Notes: generated by a model not told the origin, from the sequence alone. 64,000 bases of DNA from Merdimonas faecis (GCF_001754075.1 NZ_MIEH01000006.1:62001-126000); one strand, 5' to 3'; positions 48,175-58,280 are shown, numbered from the stretch's first letter. A program made the numbers and translations.

Positions 48175-50688
48175 TCAGTCGGCGTACCGGATCCGGTCGA
48201 TCAGGCTCATCCGCCGGAAGCTTCTCGCCACCGCATAGGTGAGCAGCAGCTGGATCACAGCCACCGTCACGGCCAGAGCCACGGCCGGCACCACAGGATA
48301 GTGGTACACGGTAATATTCAGCATCCCGTCTGCTTTTGCGTACAGGAAGACACCATATCCGGCCAGGCTCCCAAGCCCCAGCGACACAAGCAGTGTCCCG
48401 GCAGTATAAAACAGGCCTTCCAGCTGCATCATACGCACCAGCTGCTTCTCCGACATGCCGATGGCCTGGATCATCCCCAGCTCTCTTCGCCTGGTATAGA
48501 TGCTGTTGATCATCGTATTGATCAGATTCATGATACCGATCGCCCCCAGGATGATCAGGAACGCATATCCAATAACTCCGAAAATCATCATGGTTGTCTC
48601 CCAGTTTCCCAGATGCTGTTCAAAGCTGTCTGTCTCCAGATATTCACTGGTTTTCGCAAGCCCTGCAAGGGCCGCATACGTTTCCTCCCGTTCGCTGCCG
48701 CTAAGAGAGGAATCCACCCGGATCTCGCAGGCATCATTCAGATTAACGCTCTCTCCCGCTTCCGCTGCAATCTCTTCTACCACGGATGACGGAAGCAGGA
48801 AGTTCGCCCAGGATATCGCACTCGGATAGTCTCCTATTGCTGCCACCTGGAATGTCCTCTCTACCGTTTTGTTCCCTACCGGAAGCGTCATCTTCACCCG
48901 GCTTCCCAGATGAAGTTCCGGGAACCAGCGCATCATATTTTGAGACATCAGGATCTGATCCCCTGATTTCAATTCTTCATAGGTCGCATGGCCTTCAATC
49001 TGGCAGTCTTCCATCTCTTTTGCATAATCTTCTCCAAGCCCCTGGATACTGGCGCCTGCAATATCACTTTCCGGATCGATCTCTGTAAGAGCACCTGAAA
49101 GATAGGTTTTGATCTCCACCTTCTCCACTCCCGGCACTTCCCGGATCCCGGAGATAAATTCTTCTGTCAGAGGATTGTTCTGCATCAGATTCTCCCACTC
49201 CCGGTCCGGATTCATCTTATCCCCGCTCCAGCTATCCACATAGATCTTATAATCCTCCTCAAACTCCTGTCTGGCAATCTCCTTCGGCGCCGCACAGCTG
49301 ATGACCGTAGCCACCACCATAAAGAGGATCCCTACAGTGCCAAGGGTCAGGATCGTCAGCGCCGACCGCCGCTTATTCCGTGCCAGACCCGCCCGGGTCA
49401 GCCGGCCAAGGCTCATCTCCTGAAATCCTTTCCGCTGCTGCTTCTTTCCCGGTCTCTCTCCCTGATAACGCATGGCTTCCACCGGTGAAATCTTTGCCGC
49501 CATCCGCATTGGCTTTACCAGCGACAGGTAGACTGTCACCACTACCGTCAGGATCGTAACAAGATAGATCCACCATGTCAGGATCTGCACTTCTCCATTT
49601 TCCAGCAGCTGCATACAGATCGTATTCAGATTTTCTTCCGTATATTCTGTCTTAATATTCCCGCCCAGACGGTAAATCCACTCTGTGACAGGCCCTGCGA
49701 TCAGGCTTCCCACCAGAAGTCCCAGCGGCAGGGCTATGGCAGTGACCAAAAGTCCCTCCCGGAATACAATCTGCCGGATCTGCCGCTTTGTAGCGCCCAT
49801 AGCCTTTAATTTTCCATATTCCTGGATCTTCGGCACCATAGATACATAATAAATGCTGTAAATCGTCAGTACCCCGGCCATTACCACCACCAGCACGATA
49901 CATACGATTCCAAAGAGCGCCGTCGGATCTATATAATTGGCCAGCAGATATTCGGTATTGATCACCACATTATCCTCCTGTACGCCAAAATCCGCACCGA
50001 TCCCCTTAACCTCTTCCTCGATCGCATCTGTAGTCTCTATATTTTTTCCCACATCCTTCAACCGGAACATCACCCGGTATTCCCGGCTTTCCTCAGGAAT
50101 GGTCTGCTCCATATATTCCTCTGACACCAGCACGGGATAAGACTTCTGCTCCGAACCATTCTCTCCTTCCAGGAATCCGCAGATCCGGAAGGTGTCCTCC
50201 TTCTGATATCCCAGCCCGTCCTCTTCATACAGCTGGAAAGGAAGTGCGATCTCATCTCCGATCCCTGCCGTCAGCCCGTATTCTCCCAGCATTGCTTCCG
50301 GAAACGCAATCTCATTTCCCGACTTCGGGAACGTACCTTCCGAAAGCTCTACCCTATTTAGCTCCAGCGCCGTATCATCCATATACATCAGAAGAACCGT
50401 GGAGTCATCCTCCACCCCCTCGCCAAGATCTATCCGGCGTCCGAGCTTTTCGATATCATTGTGGCTGGAAAGCTTCTGTACATTTTCCTCTGAAACCTGA
50501 CGGAACATAGCATGATACGGCGGATAATAGGCGTTTACCCCCGCAAAGCGCACCGCCACGGACGCATTTCCCACTGTCAGCACCATAAACACCAAAAGTG
50601 TTGTCAGGATAATCGCCGTCCCACTGATCAGATTCCTCACCTTATTCTGCCTTACATTGGCAAGAGCCGTCTTCGTTACCGTCTTCAT
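48175..50688 (-). CDS. ABC transporter permease with two FtsX domains
   Basis: An 837-residue permease with a TM1 after MKTVTKTALANVRQNKVRNL, a large outer domain (about 45-260), three membrane segments of the first FtsX domain, a second anchor near 430-460, another outer domain and a last set of three segments with the FtsX motif ELGMIQAIGMSEKQLVRMM. The gene starts 4 bp before the stop of the ATPase gene. With the kinase and regulator upstream the layout matches modules that sense and remove antimicrobial peptides or other lipid-targeting agents. It is larger than BceB, so the MacB-like double-FtsX class is the better comparison. Confidence 0.9.
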   Translation of the reverse strand: MKTVTKTALANVRQNKVRNLISGTAIILTTLLVFMVLTVGNASVAVRFAGVNAYYPPYHAMFRQVSEENVQKLSSHNDIEKLGRRIDLGEGVEDDSTVLLMYMDDTALELNRVELSEGTFPKSGNEIAFPEAMLGEYGLTAGIGDEIALPFQLYEEDGLGYQKEDTFRICGFLEGENGSEQKSYPVLVSEEYMEQTIPEESREYRVMFRLKDVGKNIETTDAIEEEVKGIGADFGVQEDNVVINTEYLLANYIDPTALFGIVCIVLVVVMAGVLTIYSIYYVSMVPKIQEYGKLKAMGATKRQIRQIVFREGLLVTAIALPLGLLVGSLIAGPVTEWIYRLGGNIKTEYTEENLNTICMQLLENGEVQILTWWIYLVTILTVVVTVYLSLVKPMRMAAKISPVEAMRYQGERPGKKQQRKGFQEMSLGRLTRAGLARNKRRSALTILTLGTVGILFMVVATVISCAAPKEIARQEFEEDYKIYVDSWSGDKMNPDREWENLMQNNPLTEEFISGIREVPGVEKVEIKTYLSGALTEIDPESDIAGASIQGLGEDYAKEMEDCQIEGHATYEELKSGDQILMSQNMMRWFPELHLGSRVKMTLPVGNKTVERTFQVAAIGDYPSAISWANFLLPSSVVEEIAAEAGESVNLNDACEIRVDSSLSGSEREETYAALAGLAKTSEYLETDSFEQHLGNWETTMMIFGVIGYAFLIILGAIGIMNLINTMINSIYTRRRELGMIQAIGMSEKQLVRMMQLEGLFYTAGTLLVSLGLGSLAGYGVFLYAKADGMLNITVYHYPVVPAVALAVTVAVIQLLLTYAVARSFRRMSLIDRIRYAD

Positions 50689-51356
50689 GCTCTCACCACC
50701 TTACCGTCCTCGATGACGATCATCCGGTCCGCCATCTGCGCAATGCTTTCATCATGTGTGATCATCACCAGGGTCTGCCCGTATTCTGTCACACAGTTTT
50801 TCAGAAGATTCACCACCTCGATCTCTGTCCGGGAATCCAGGTTACCCGTGGGCTCATCGGCCAGAATGATCGCCGGACGTGAAGCCAGCGCTCTTGCAAT
50901 AGCCACTCTTTGCTGCTGCCCGCCGGACAGAGTATTCGGAAGCGCGTGCAGCCGGTCTTCCATTCCGATCCTGCGGATGATATCCATCACATACTCCTGA
51001 TCTACCTTACGTCCGTCCAGTCCGATGGGGAGCACGATATTTTCCCACACATTCAAAGACGGCACCAGGTTGTAGCTCTGGAAGATAAATCCAATCTTCC
51101 TTCTGCGGAATACCGCCAGCCTTTCATCCTTCAGCCTGAAAATATCCCTTCCCTCGATCAGCACCTTCCCCGAGTCCGGCCGGTCCAGACCTCCCAGCAT
51201 GTGAAGAAGCGTGCTCTTCCCTGATCCCGAACGTCCTACTACCGCCACAAATTCTCCCGGTTCGATCCGGATATCCGTATGATCGATGGCTTTTACCAGG
51301 TTCTCGCCTGTACCATAATATTTCACCAGATTTTTTGTTTCCAATATTGCTTTCAT
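50685..51356 (-). CDS. ABC transporter ATP-binding protein (MacB/LolD-like)
   Basis: A 223-residue ATPase that powers the adjacent FtsX permease. Walker A VGRSGSGKSTLLHML, Q-loop region GFIFQSYNLVPSLNVWENI, signature LSGGQQQRVAIARAL, Walker B IILADEPTGNLDS and the switch histidine in VMITHDESIAQMADR are all intact. Length is typical of the LolD/MacB type. It overlaps the permease start by four bases and lies about 120 bases downstream of the kinase gene, so a separate promoter in that gap is possible. Confidence 0.95.
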   Translation of the reverse strand: MKAILETKNLVKYYGTGENLVKAIDHTDIRIEPGEFVAVVGRSGSGKSTLLHMLGGLDRPDSGKVLIEGRDIFRLKDERLAVFRRRKIGFIFQSYNLVPSLNVWENIVLPIGLDGRKVDQEYVMDIIRRIGMEDRLHALPNTLSGGQQQRVAIARALASRPAIILADEPTGNLDSRTEIEVVNLLKNCVTEYGQTLVMITHDESIAQMADRMIVIEDGKVVRA

Positions 51357-51474
51357 CTGCAGGCCTCCTTATTATGTCTCTTTGAGTATCTGATGATATG
51401 ATACTTCCCCAGAATTACAGAAGGCTTACAAAAACAATAACAAAATTGTAAGAAACGTCTCCTGCCGGGATTTT

Positions 51475-52614
51475 TTACTCCTTCGGGAGCGTCATAACAA
51501 ATTTACTGCCGCCATTCCTCCCCGGCTTCACGAAAACCGTCCCCTTCTGCCGCTCCAGGATCTGACGGGTCAGATACAGCCCCACGCCGGCCCCTTCTGT
51601 TTCCTGCACGTTCTTTTGTTCACCCCGGTAAAATCTCTGGAAAATCTTTCCTCGTTCCTTTTCCGGAATACCCGGCCCTTCGTCTTCTATCTCCACCATC
51701 ACAAAGCTTACCATTTCCGATACCTGTATCCTGACCCAGCTCCCTGCCGGCGCATATTTTACTGCGTTGTCCAGTACATTGCCAAAAGCCTCCGCCGTCC
51801 ATTTGGGATCATGACGGATCACAAGCTCCGGGAACTCTTCCGTTTCTATCCGGATTCCCTTTTTAAGCGCCTTCATATAGATGCTGCCTACCGCTTGCTT
51901 CAGCGTTTCTTTAAGGCTCCTTTTCTCCTGCTGCAGGCGGATCATCCCCGTCTCCAGTCTGGTCATCTGGACAAACGCCTGCAGAAGATTCTCCATTCGG
52001 CTTACATCTTCTCTTTCCTTCCGGATAAACTCCGCCCGCTCTTCTTCTGAAAGCTCCGTGGAGTCCTCAATCTCATAGCTCATTTTCAGTGATGCGATCG
52101 GCGTTTTCAGCTGATGGGAGATATCCGTAATGAGCGCCTTCGTTTCCTGCTCTTCCTTCCTGAGCCTGTCTTCCATTTTTTCGCTGCGGTTCTGTGTCTC
52201 CAAAAGCCTCCCTTTCAGATACTCGGCCCGGTCCTTTTCCTTTTTCTTTTCCCGGAAGCAGTACCAGCCTGCCGCACCTGCCGCCAAAAATCCCGCTGCC
52301 AGAACGACGCCCAGGCCTCCCGCATATATCCAAAGACCGTTGCCCCTCATACTGTCTTCAAACGTATACCCATACTTTTCCAACAGCTTTTTCCCATCTC
52401 CCGTATCCGCCCCCTCTTCGTTCGACTTCCCGGTAATAATTCCGGCAAACTCCGCCTCGCCTGCCGGATCAGTCTCTGTCAGCTTTGCCATGATTTTTGC
52501 TTCTTCCTCAAACCTCGCCTGCGACGCCCGCAGGAAAAGGCATCCTGTCACAGCCACGAAACAAAAAAGCAGCCCCGCCGCCAGGGCTACTCTCCGAAGC
52601 TTTCCTGAATCCAT
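51475..52614 (-). CDS. Sensor histidine kinase of the ABC transporter module
   Basis: A 379-residue kinase with TM1 at about 9-28, an outer loop of about 60 residues, TM2 at about 95-117, and a coiled linker. The HisKA motif is DISHQLKTPIASLKMSY, followed by N box NVLDNAVKYAPAG, G1 IEDEGPGIPEKERGKIF, F box QRFYRG and G2 GAGVGLYLTRQILE. The sensor loop is short, as in kinases that sense through a partner transporter. The start overlaps the response-regulator gene by 28 bases. Confidence 0.94.
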   Translation of the reverse strand: MDSGKLRRVALAAGLLFCFVAVTGCLFLRASQARFEEEAKIMAKLTETDPAGEAEFAGIITGKSNEEGADTGDGKKLLEKYGYTFEDSMRGNGLWIYAGGLGVVLAAGFLAAGAAGWYCFREKKKEKDRAEYLKGRLLETQNRSEKMEDRLRKEEQETKALITDISHQLKTPIASLKMSYEIEDSTELSEEERAEFIRKEREDVSRMENLLQAFVQMTRLETGMIRLQQEKRSLKETLKQAVGSIYMKALKKGIRIETEEFPELVIRHDPKWTAEAFGNVLDNAVKYAPAGSWVRIQVSEMVSFVMVEIEDEGPGIPEKERGKIFQRFYRGEQKNVQETEGAGVGLYLTRQILERQKGTVFVKPGRNGGSKFVMTLPKE

Positions 52615-53264
52615 ATATATCCCATCCCCCTTACATTCTGAATATAACCGTCACCAATCTTGGCTTTCAGCCGGCTGATATTCACCGGTACTGTATTTTC
52701 ATCCACAAACTGCCCGTCCACATCCCATACGTGTTCCAGGATCTGCTCTTTGGACAGGATCTGTCTTGCATTTTCCATCATATATATAAGAAGCTGAAGC
52801 TCCTTTTTGCTGAGCGAAAGCTGTTCCTCTCCGCAGTATGCCTTCATCTCTGCATAAGAAACCTTAAGTTCCCCGGAGAAAAGGCTGTTCTTCGGCGCCT
52901 GCTCCGCTCTGCGCATCACCGCATGCACCTTAGACACCAGCACCATCAGACTGAAGGGCTTCGTCACATAATCATCCGCTCCCAGGTCATAGGCATTGAC
53001 CATGTCGATCTCCGAATCCAGCGCAGTCAGAAAAAACAGATATACATTACTCCTCTTCCGGATATCCGCACAAAAATCAAGCCCGCTCTTATCCGGCAGA
53101 TTCACATCGCTGATGATAAGGTCGGGCCTAACGGCGTCAAAAAGCGCTTCTGCCTCCCCTACGGAGAAGGCAGAATACACTTCATATCCTTCTTTTTTTA
53201 ATTTTAACGAAATCCCCTGGTTCAGGTTCCGGTCATCCTCCAAAAGCAAGATCTTCTGCATCAC
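52587..53264 (-). CDS. OmpR-family response regulator of the ABC transporter module
   Basis: A 225-residue regulator. The receiver shows ILLLEDDRNLNQGISLKLKK, the phospho-acceptor Asp in LIISDVNLPDKSGLDFC, and KPFSLMVLVSKV. The DNA-binding part has LSKKELQLLIYMMENARQIL and the recognition region VDENTVPVNISRLKAKIG. First gene of the regulator-kinase-ATPase-permease set; regulation of the transporter genes by this pair is the usual logic, here inferred. Confidence 0.94.
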   Translation of the reverse strand: MMQKILLLEDDRNLNQGISLKLKKEGYEVYSAFSVGEAEALFDAVRPDLIISDVNLPDKSGLDFCADIRKRSNVYLFFLTALDSEIDMVNAYDLGADDYVTKPFSLMVLVSKVHAVMRRAEQAPKNSLFSGELKVSYAEMKAYCGEEQLSLSKKELQLLIYMMENARQILSKEQILEHVWDVDGQFVDENTVPVNISRLKAKIGDGYIQNVRGMGYIWIQESFGE

Positions 53265-53359
53265 GCCCAGGCTCCTTTACTGCTGTCTTTATCGTTCATT
53301 GTACAACAGGAGTCTTCTTTGCGTCAACCAGACGCCTCCCCGGATTTTCGAAAGATTTA

Positions 53360-53983
53360 TTAAGAATTCTTCATCACAACACTCTCTACCGTGTCAGCCA
53401 CATGCTCACAGGCATCTGCACAGCGCTCCAGATAGATATAAATCTCTCTCCAGGCGATGATGTGCAGCGGATCGCTGCACTCTGTGTGAAGTCTTCTCAT
53501 ACTGCTCATAAAGAGCCTGTCCGATGTTTCCTCCAGGTCATTGATCTGGATGATCAGATTTTTCAGTTCCTTGGAATGACGGAAATCCGAAAATGCCTTC
53601 AGAAGATCACGGACCTTTTCGCAGCACCGGATCACCACGTCTGTCATCTCCAGCGCGTCATCCTCGATCTCCTGTACATTGCTCATATAGATGCGCATCA
53701 GCACATCCTCCACCTTATCCGTCATAGTGTCAATATGCTGGGAGAGTTCCACGATATCCTCACGCTCAATAGGCGGGATAAATTCCTTTGCCAGTTTGTC
53801 CAGCATATCGTGCTTCTTTCCATCGGCACGGTTCTCGATCTCATGGATCTCCTCCAGATATTTCTCAAGCTCCTCAGGTTTAAAATCTCCCAGAACTCTC
53901 CGCAGAAGCGCCGCCGCCTGACAGGATTCCTCCGCACATGCGACAAAATTATCAAAATAGTATGCGTCCTGTTTTCTTGCCAT
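53360..53983 (-). CDS. DUF47 (PhoU-like) phosphate transport accessory protein
   Basis: A 207-residue all-helical protein related to PhoU and commonly paired with Pit transporters (the PitR/YkaA group). Motifs: YYFDNFVACAEESCQAAALL, then the metal-binding-type EIENRADGKKHDMLDKLAKE and FIPPIEREDIVELSQHIDTM with TDKVEDVLMRIYMSN, and a repeat of this pattern near LIIQINDLEETSDRLFMSSM. It begins 23 bp after the transporter gene, in one operon. Control of the transporter or of phosphate storage is inferred from the family. Confidence 0.92.
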   Translation of the reverse strand: MARKQDAYYFDNFVACAEESCQAAALLRRVLGDFKPEELEKYLEEIHEIENRADGKKHDMLDKLAKEFIPPIEREDIVELSQHIDTMTDKVEDVLMRIYMSNVQEIEDDALEMTDVVIRCCEKVRDLLKAFSDFRHSKELKNLIIQINDLEETSDRLFMSSMRRLHTECSDPLHIIAWREIYIYLERCADACEHVADTVESVVMKNS

Positions 53984-54006
53984 TTTCTTTTCCTCCTGTT
54001 ATTTAT

Positions 54007-55059
54007 CTAGAAAAACATCATAAATATCTTAGCCATTACAAAACTGATCAATCCGCAGCCCGGGAACGTAAAGATCCAGGTCAGCATCATATCTTTTACT
54101 ACGCCAAAGTTGATGGCCGAAAGCCGCTTGACCGCTCCCACTCCCATGATCGCACTGGTCTTGGTATGGGTTGTAGACACCGGAATACCGGTCACACTGG
54201 CCAGCAGAAGACAAAAGGCTCCTGCCAGATCCGCCGAAAAGCCCTGGAACTTTTCCAGCTTCACCATATCCATCCCCACAGATTTAATGATCTTTTCTCC
54301 GCCCACACTGGTGCCCACACCCATCACTGTGGAACACAGCACCATCAGCCATACCGGGATCATCATACCTTCCACACTATTCTGGCCATTGCAGAACGCC
54401 ACGCCAAGGAACAGCACGCCGATAAACTTCTGACCGTCCTGGGCTCCATGCATAAAACTCATAAAGGCCGCTCCAAAGATCTGGCCACCCCGGAAGAAGG
54501 AATTCGTCTTTCTGCGGTCCATATTTGCACAAAGCAGGGATATTCCCTTACAGATCAGCCATCCCACAAGGAATCCCAGCGCCAGACTAAGCACCAGTCC
54601 ATAAAGGACCTTCACCCATTCATTAAAATTAATGCCTCCTATGCCTCCCTGCACGGCAATCGCCGCCCCGGAAAGTCCGGCGATCAGACTGTGGCTCTCA
54701 CTGGTGGGGATTCCAAACACCGAGGCCGCCACACTGTATACTACAATGGAGAAGAGCGCCGCACACAGCGCTACCAGCGACTCGTGCGTCTCCCCGCCAA
54801 AATCTACCATGTTACTGATGGTGGATGCCACCGAACTGTTAATGTGTGTCATTACCAGAACACCCAGAAAATTAAATACTGCACTCATCCAGATTGCATG
54901 CCGTACATTCATACTCCGTGTCCCGATACAGGTAGCGATCGCATTCGGCGCATCTGTCCATCCGTTGACAAAAATAACTCCCAGCGTCAGGACTACCGTA
55001 ACCAGCATCACTGGGTTTGCCATAATCTCCTGGCAAAAATAAGAAAATGATACATCCAT
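54007..55059 (-). CDS. pit: Pit-type inorganic phosphate transporter
   Basis: A 350-residue low-affinity phosphate permease with about ten membrane segments. The duplicated Pit signature is seen as FVNGWTDAPNAIATCIGTRS near the start and MSFMHGAQDGQKFIGVLFLG in the second half; GIPTSESHSLIAGLSGAAIA and GIPVSTTHTKTSAIMGVGAV are the paired G-P/V-S/T-S/T-H motifs. The ATG at 55059 has GAGGAG five bases upstream. Operon with DUF47 downstream. The 580 bases upstream contain no other gene. Confidence 0.94.
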   Translation of the reverse strand: MDVSFSYFCQEIMANPVMLVTVVLTLGVIFVNGWTDAPNAIATCIGTRSMNVRHAIWMSAVFNFLGVLVMTHINSSVASTISNMVDFGGETHESLVALCAALFSIVVYSVAASVFGIPTSESHSLIAGLSGAAIAVQGGIGGINFNEWVKVLYGLVLSLALGFLVGWLICKGISLLCANMDRRKTNSFFRGGQIFGAAFMSFMHGAQDGQKFIGVLFLGVAFCNGQNSVEGMMIPVWLMVLCSTVMGVGTSVGGEKIIKSVGMDMVKLEKFQGFSADLAGAFCLLLASVTGIPVSTTHTKTSAIMGVGAVKRLSAINFGVVKDMMLTWIFTFPGCGLISFVMAKIFMMFF

Positions 55060-55643
55060 ATAAGCTCCTCTTTTCTCCTCATCCTTTACTGCCAAAGTTC
55101 CTTACGGATACATGACAACAAAAAAAGACAGCTGGAAAACCATACATGCCCGCCTCCGGGTCAGCATCCTTTTCGTTTTCTGTCTTCCTCCTGTCACTTT
55201 GATTTTACATGATTTTAACCAAAATATAACATTGCACCTATCCGTTGTCAACGGAGTTCTTTTTTCTTTACATTTTTTTAGCGGTTTCGACACAAGTAAA
55301 GGCGGATACCAAACTAACATATTTGATATCCGCCTCTACTTTGTTGGTTCTGTCATTCTTTTTACCTCTTTCTTAAAAAATCTGGTAAATCAACTTAAGT
55401 CTTCGGTGGTCCGTACCTTCCTTTCTTAGATTTTCCTTCCCAAATGTGTTTTACATTTTTCTGGGAAATCTTCCTCAACACTTGTGTTGATTAAAATAAC
55501 TTTTCATTATTTACAGCTCGCGTCTGTCTTATAATGAACATCTGTTATTTTGTATCTTTAATATAACATCCGAACCAACTATTGTCAATACATTTTTTAA
55601 ATAATTTTTATTTTATTTTAACTTTAATTTTAAATTGTCAAAA
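55060..55643. other. AT-rich intergenic region with one hairpin
   Basis: No supported gene is seen; a plus-strand open frame here lacks a ribosome-binding site. A hairpin with arms AAGTAAAGGCGGATA and TATCCGCC-TCTACTT lies at about 55294-55342. The segment 55540-55640 is extremely AT-rich. The region separates the pit promoter side from the end of the orphan FtsX gene. Confidence 0.6.
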
Positions 55644-58280
55644 TTATCTGTCATTTTTAGCCTGCAGAGGGCGTTCCTTTCGGATTGTCTCCTCCACCTT
55701 TTTCGTCACATCATATTCAAGAATCTTAAGATTCAAAAGCTGCACGGCCAGATAGATGGCTGCCAGCCCTGCCCAGCAAAGAAGATATGCCCGGATATCC
55801 CCTGCGTCAAACTCCCGCAGCCGGAACACGATTCCGGTAAATACGGGTACAAACACAGCAGACAAAAGAAGCGGGATCCACAGGAAACGGCTTACCTCCC
55901 TGCGCTCGGTGCGGACTCTTTCTGTCTGCCGCATGCCAAAGCACTCCATAAACTGATATCTCTTCTGCATCTGCGGCAGCTCCATCTTTACCTTTACATG
56001 CAGGAGGAACAGGCTGATTGCAAGCAGCATGAGTATCAGGCATCCGTTGACCGTCATATCCGCCATACGCTCCACATATCTCTGCCGCACCGCTTCCTCC
56101 TTTGCATAAGCGCTTTTCACCATAGAGTCGTGGGCTTCGTCCTCCTGGTGGGCCTCCTGGAAGGCTTCCATATATGTGTGCGCCTGCTCCTGGTTTTCTT
56201 CAGGCACCTCTGCCAGTACAAGCTGTGTAGATCCTTCCTCTACCTCCCGGTGTGCCTCTTCAAAATACGCATCCGAAAAGACGATCAGGTTTTCGTATTT
56301 CCCCTGCCGGAAGCAGCCGATCAGGCTCTCCGTTTCCTCTCCTGTGATCTGCCTTGGTGGAAAAATCGTCTCCCGGTCCAGCATATTATAAGGATAGACC
56401 GGCGTTCCAATATGTACATACGGCGTCTCCAGTCCCAGGTACCAGTCCACCGGCTTTGCCTTGGCCGCCACATCCTGCTGGTAGACAATATGGACAAAAT
56501 TTCCTTCGTCGTCAAGCTTAAGTTCCTCTGCCTTCTCTCCCAGCGCGTCTTTCAGCTGCCGGTAAGTACTCTCTGAAATCCCGATATTCTGTCCCTGGGG
56601 GATCATCGGCTGACGCATATCATCCGGCATCTCTGTATTATCCACGGTTGTTGCCCGCACCATCGGATAAGTGCTAAGTTCGGCGTCGCAGGCTTCCTGA
56701 AACTCTCCCAGAAGTTCTTCGTCCGTCTCATTTGCCAGGAAGACATAATCATACGGAAAGAGACTTTCCGGATCCTCAGCGATCTGATTCGACACCAGCC
56801 TGACTCCGAAAAAGAACAGCACACAGATATGTACAATGGTAAGCAAAGAGACGTAGCGCACAGTGGTGCGGAACCGGTAACGGATCATATGTCCCCGGGG
56901 AATCTCTCTGATATAGACCTCTGGCTGTTTCTCTCTCCAGGTGATCAGGATCGCCCATGCATTCCGGATCACTACAGCAAGGCAAAGAAGGAACAGGCTC
57001 AGGAAAAAGATGCTCTCGCCGGTCCGTCTCTCGGCATATCGGCAGATACACCATCCCGCAAGGATACAGGCTATGAGCAGCCAGAGCCACTTAAGCCTTC
57101 CCGGCATTTTTTCCGCCCGCGCGGCTGTAGCTCGTCCGTCCGTGGAACTCCTTGCAGCTTCCATATCATGGGAAATCGCAAAGCCTACAAGCTCGATCAG
57201 AAATACTCCGCCCGCTGTCCACAGATAAGAAAAAACCGTTACATTCCCAAGATCTCCCAGCTCCGGCGCAAAATATCCCGCCACGCTCCGGAACAGCTGG
57301 ATCAGAAGCGTTCCCGCCGCCATTCCGGCAATCCCCGCCGCCGCAAAGCACAGCACGATCTCCCGGATCCAGGCCGCAAACCGTGCGTCACTGCGGATTC
57401 CCAGCGTCTCCAAAAGCCCGGTACTCTCAGCGCGTCTCTGCCGGTAAAAAGATAATACCAGAGTCACCAGGAACAAAGCGATCAGCACCATCACGATCAG
57501 GAAATCCCTCATGATTTCTACAAGCCCTGCTCCCAGGAGCGCCTGCTCTTCTCCATGGCTGGAGGAAAAAATATTCAACATTCCAACTCCTGTAAACAGG
57601 AACATCGCTGTCAGAAATCCTGCCAAGAACAAAAAGCACACATCTCTCCAGCGGAATTTCAGATCCTTCCACAGCATCTGATAATAAAGCCCCGAGTATC
57701 TTCCCGGAAAATAGAGCCGCCGTTTCCGTTCTTTTTTATACAGGCGTCTCCTCTCATCCTCCTCTTTCTTATTTCTGGCCGCCTCATCCCATGCCTCAGC
57801 CATCTTTTCTGCCACCAGCCAGATCCCGTTCAGAAAGATCAGGCTCATGGGGTAGAGCAGATGAATGACCGGCAGCGCATCACCTGTCCAGGAAACGGAT
57901 ACCGTCCAGAAATAATTGGGAATGACCGCAAGTACATTCATCGCCGGAAGAAGCCACCTGGTTTCTTTTCTCAGCAGTGTGAGAATCAGAATCAGGATAC
58001 TCATGATCCACACTGCCATCATAATCCACAAAAGCATCTGGAACAGGATCGAGATCTCCTGTACATCATTTTTCCCAAGCGCCTGCAGCATCGGAAAATC
58101 CATTTTGAGCATACTGGAAAAATCCTGAAGCCAGAAGCCCCTTGCCAGATACATGATCACATTATAGTTTCCGCTCTCCGTCTGGATCCAGGGAAACAGA
58201 AAATAGAGCTGGGCTAAGATGCTCATCACCACATCCACCCACTGATTTTTTACAAATTTAGAAAATATCGTTCCTCTCAT
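55644..58280 (-). CDS. Large FtsX-type permease with extra N-terminal membrane domain, no ATPase nearby
   Basis: An 878-residue membrane protein. Residues about 1-165 form an extra domain with about four membrane segments (ILAQLYFLFPWIQ; FQMLLWIMMAVWIMSILILI) and a charged linker (DERRRLYKKERKRRLYFPGR). After LWKDLKFRWRDV follow a typical FtsX set (GFLTAMFLFTGVGMLNIFS; ILFLVT-type segments with LLETLGIRSDARFAAWIREI), a second anchor, a large outer domain (about 480-700) and a final three-segment set with YQFMECFGMRQTERVRTERR. No ATP-binding gene is adjacent, unlike most FtsX permeases. Substrate unknown. It may share an ATPase encoded elsewhere. Confidence 0.82.
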   Translation of the reverse strand: MRGTIFSKFVKNQWVDVVMSILAQLYFLFPWIQTESGNYNVIMYLARGFWLQDFSSMLKMDFPMLQALGKNDVQEISILFQMLLWIMMAVWIMSILILILTLLRKETRWLLPAMNVLAVIPNYFWTVSVSWTGDALPVIHLLYPMSLIFLNGIWLVAEKMAEAWDEAARNKKEEDERRRLYKKERKRRLYFPGRYSGLYYQMLWKDLKFRWRDVCFLFLAGFLTAMFLFTGVGMLNIFSSSHGEEQALLGAGLVEIMRDFLIVMVLIALFLVTLVLSFYRQRRAESTGLLETLGIRSDARFAAWIREIVLCFAAAGIAGMAAGTLLIQLFRSVAGYFAPELGDLGNVTVFSYLWTAGGVFLIELVGFAISHDMEAARSSTDGRATAARAEKMPGRLKWLWLLIACILAGWCICRYAERRTGESIFFLSLFLLCLAVVIRNAWAILITWREKQPEVYIREIPRGHMIRYRFRTTVRYVSLLTIVHICVLFFFGVRLVSNQIAEDPESLFPYDYVFLANETDEELLGEFQEACDAELSTYPMVRATTVDNTEMPDDMRQPMIPQGQNIGISESTYRQLKDALGEKAEELKLDDEGNFVHIVYQQDVAAKAKPVDWYLGLETPYVHIGTPVYPYNMLDRETIFPPRQITGEETESLIGCFRQGKYENLIVFSDAYFEEAHREVEEGSTQLVLAEVPEENQEQAHTYMEAFQEAHQEDEAHDSMVKSAYAKEEAVRQRYVERMADMTVNGCLILMLLAISLFLLHVKVKMELPQMQKRYQFMECFGMRQTERVRTERREVSRFLWIPLLLSAVFVPVFTGIVFRLREFDAGDIRAYLLCWAGLAAIYLAVQLLNLKILEYDVTKKVEETIRKERPLQAKNDR

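Noticed and set aside
53938-55050. A 370-codon plus-strand frame opposite pit
   Set aside because: Antisense shadow with H/Q/R-rich content; pit shows all family motifs in the opposite strand.
55112-55429. 105-codon plus-strand frame upstream of pit
   Set aside because: No ribosome-binding site, random composition, and it crosses a strong hairpin.
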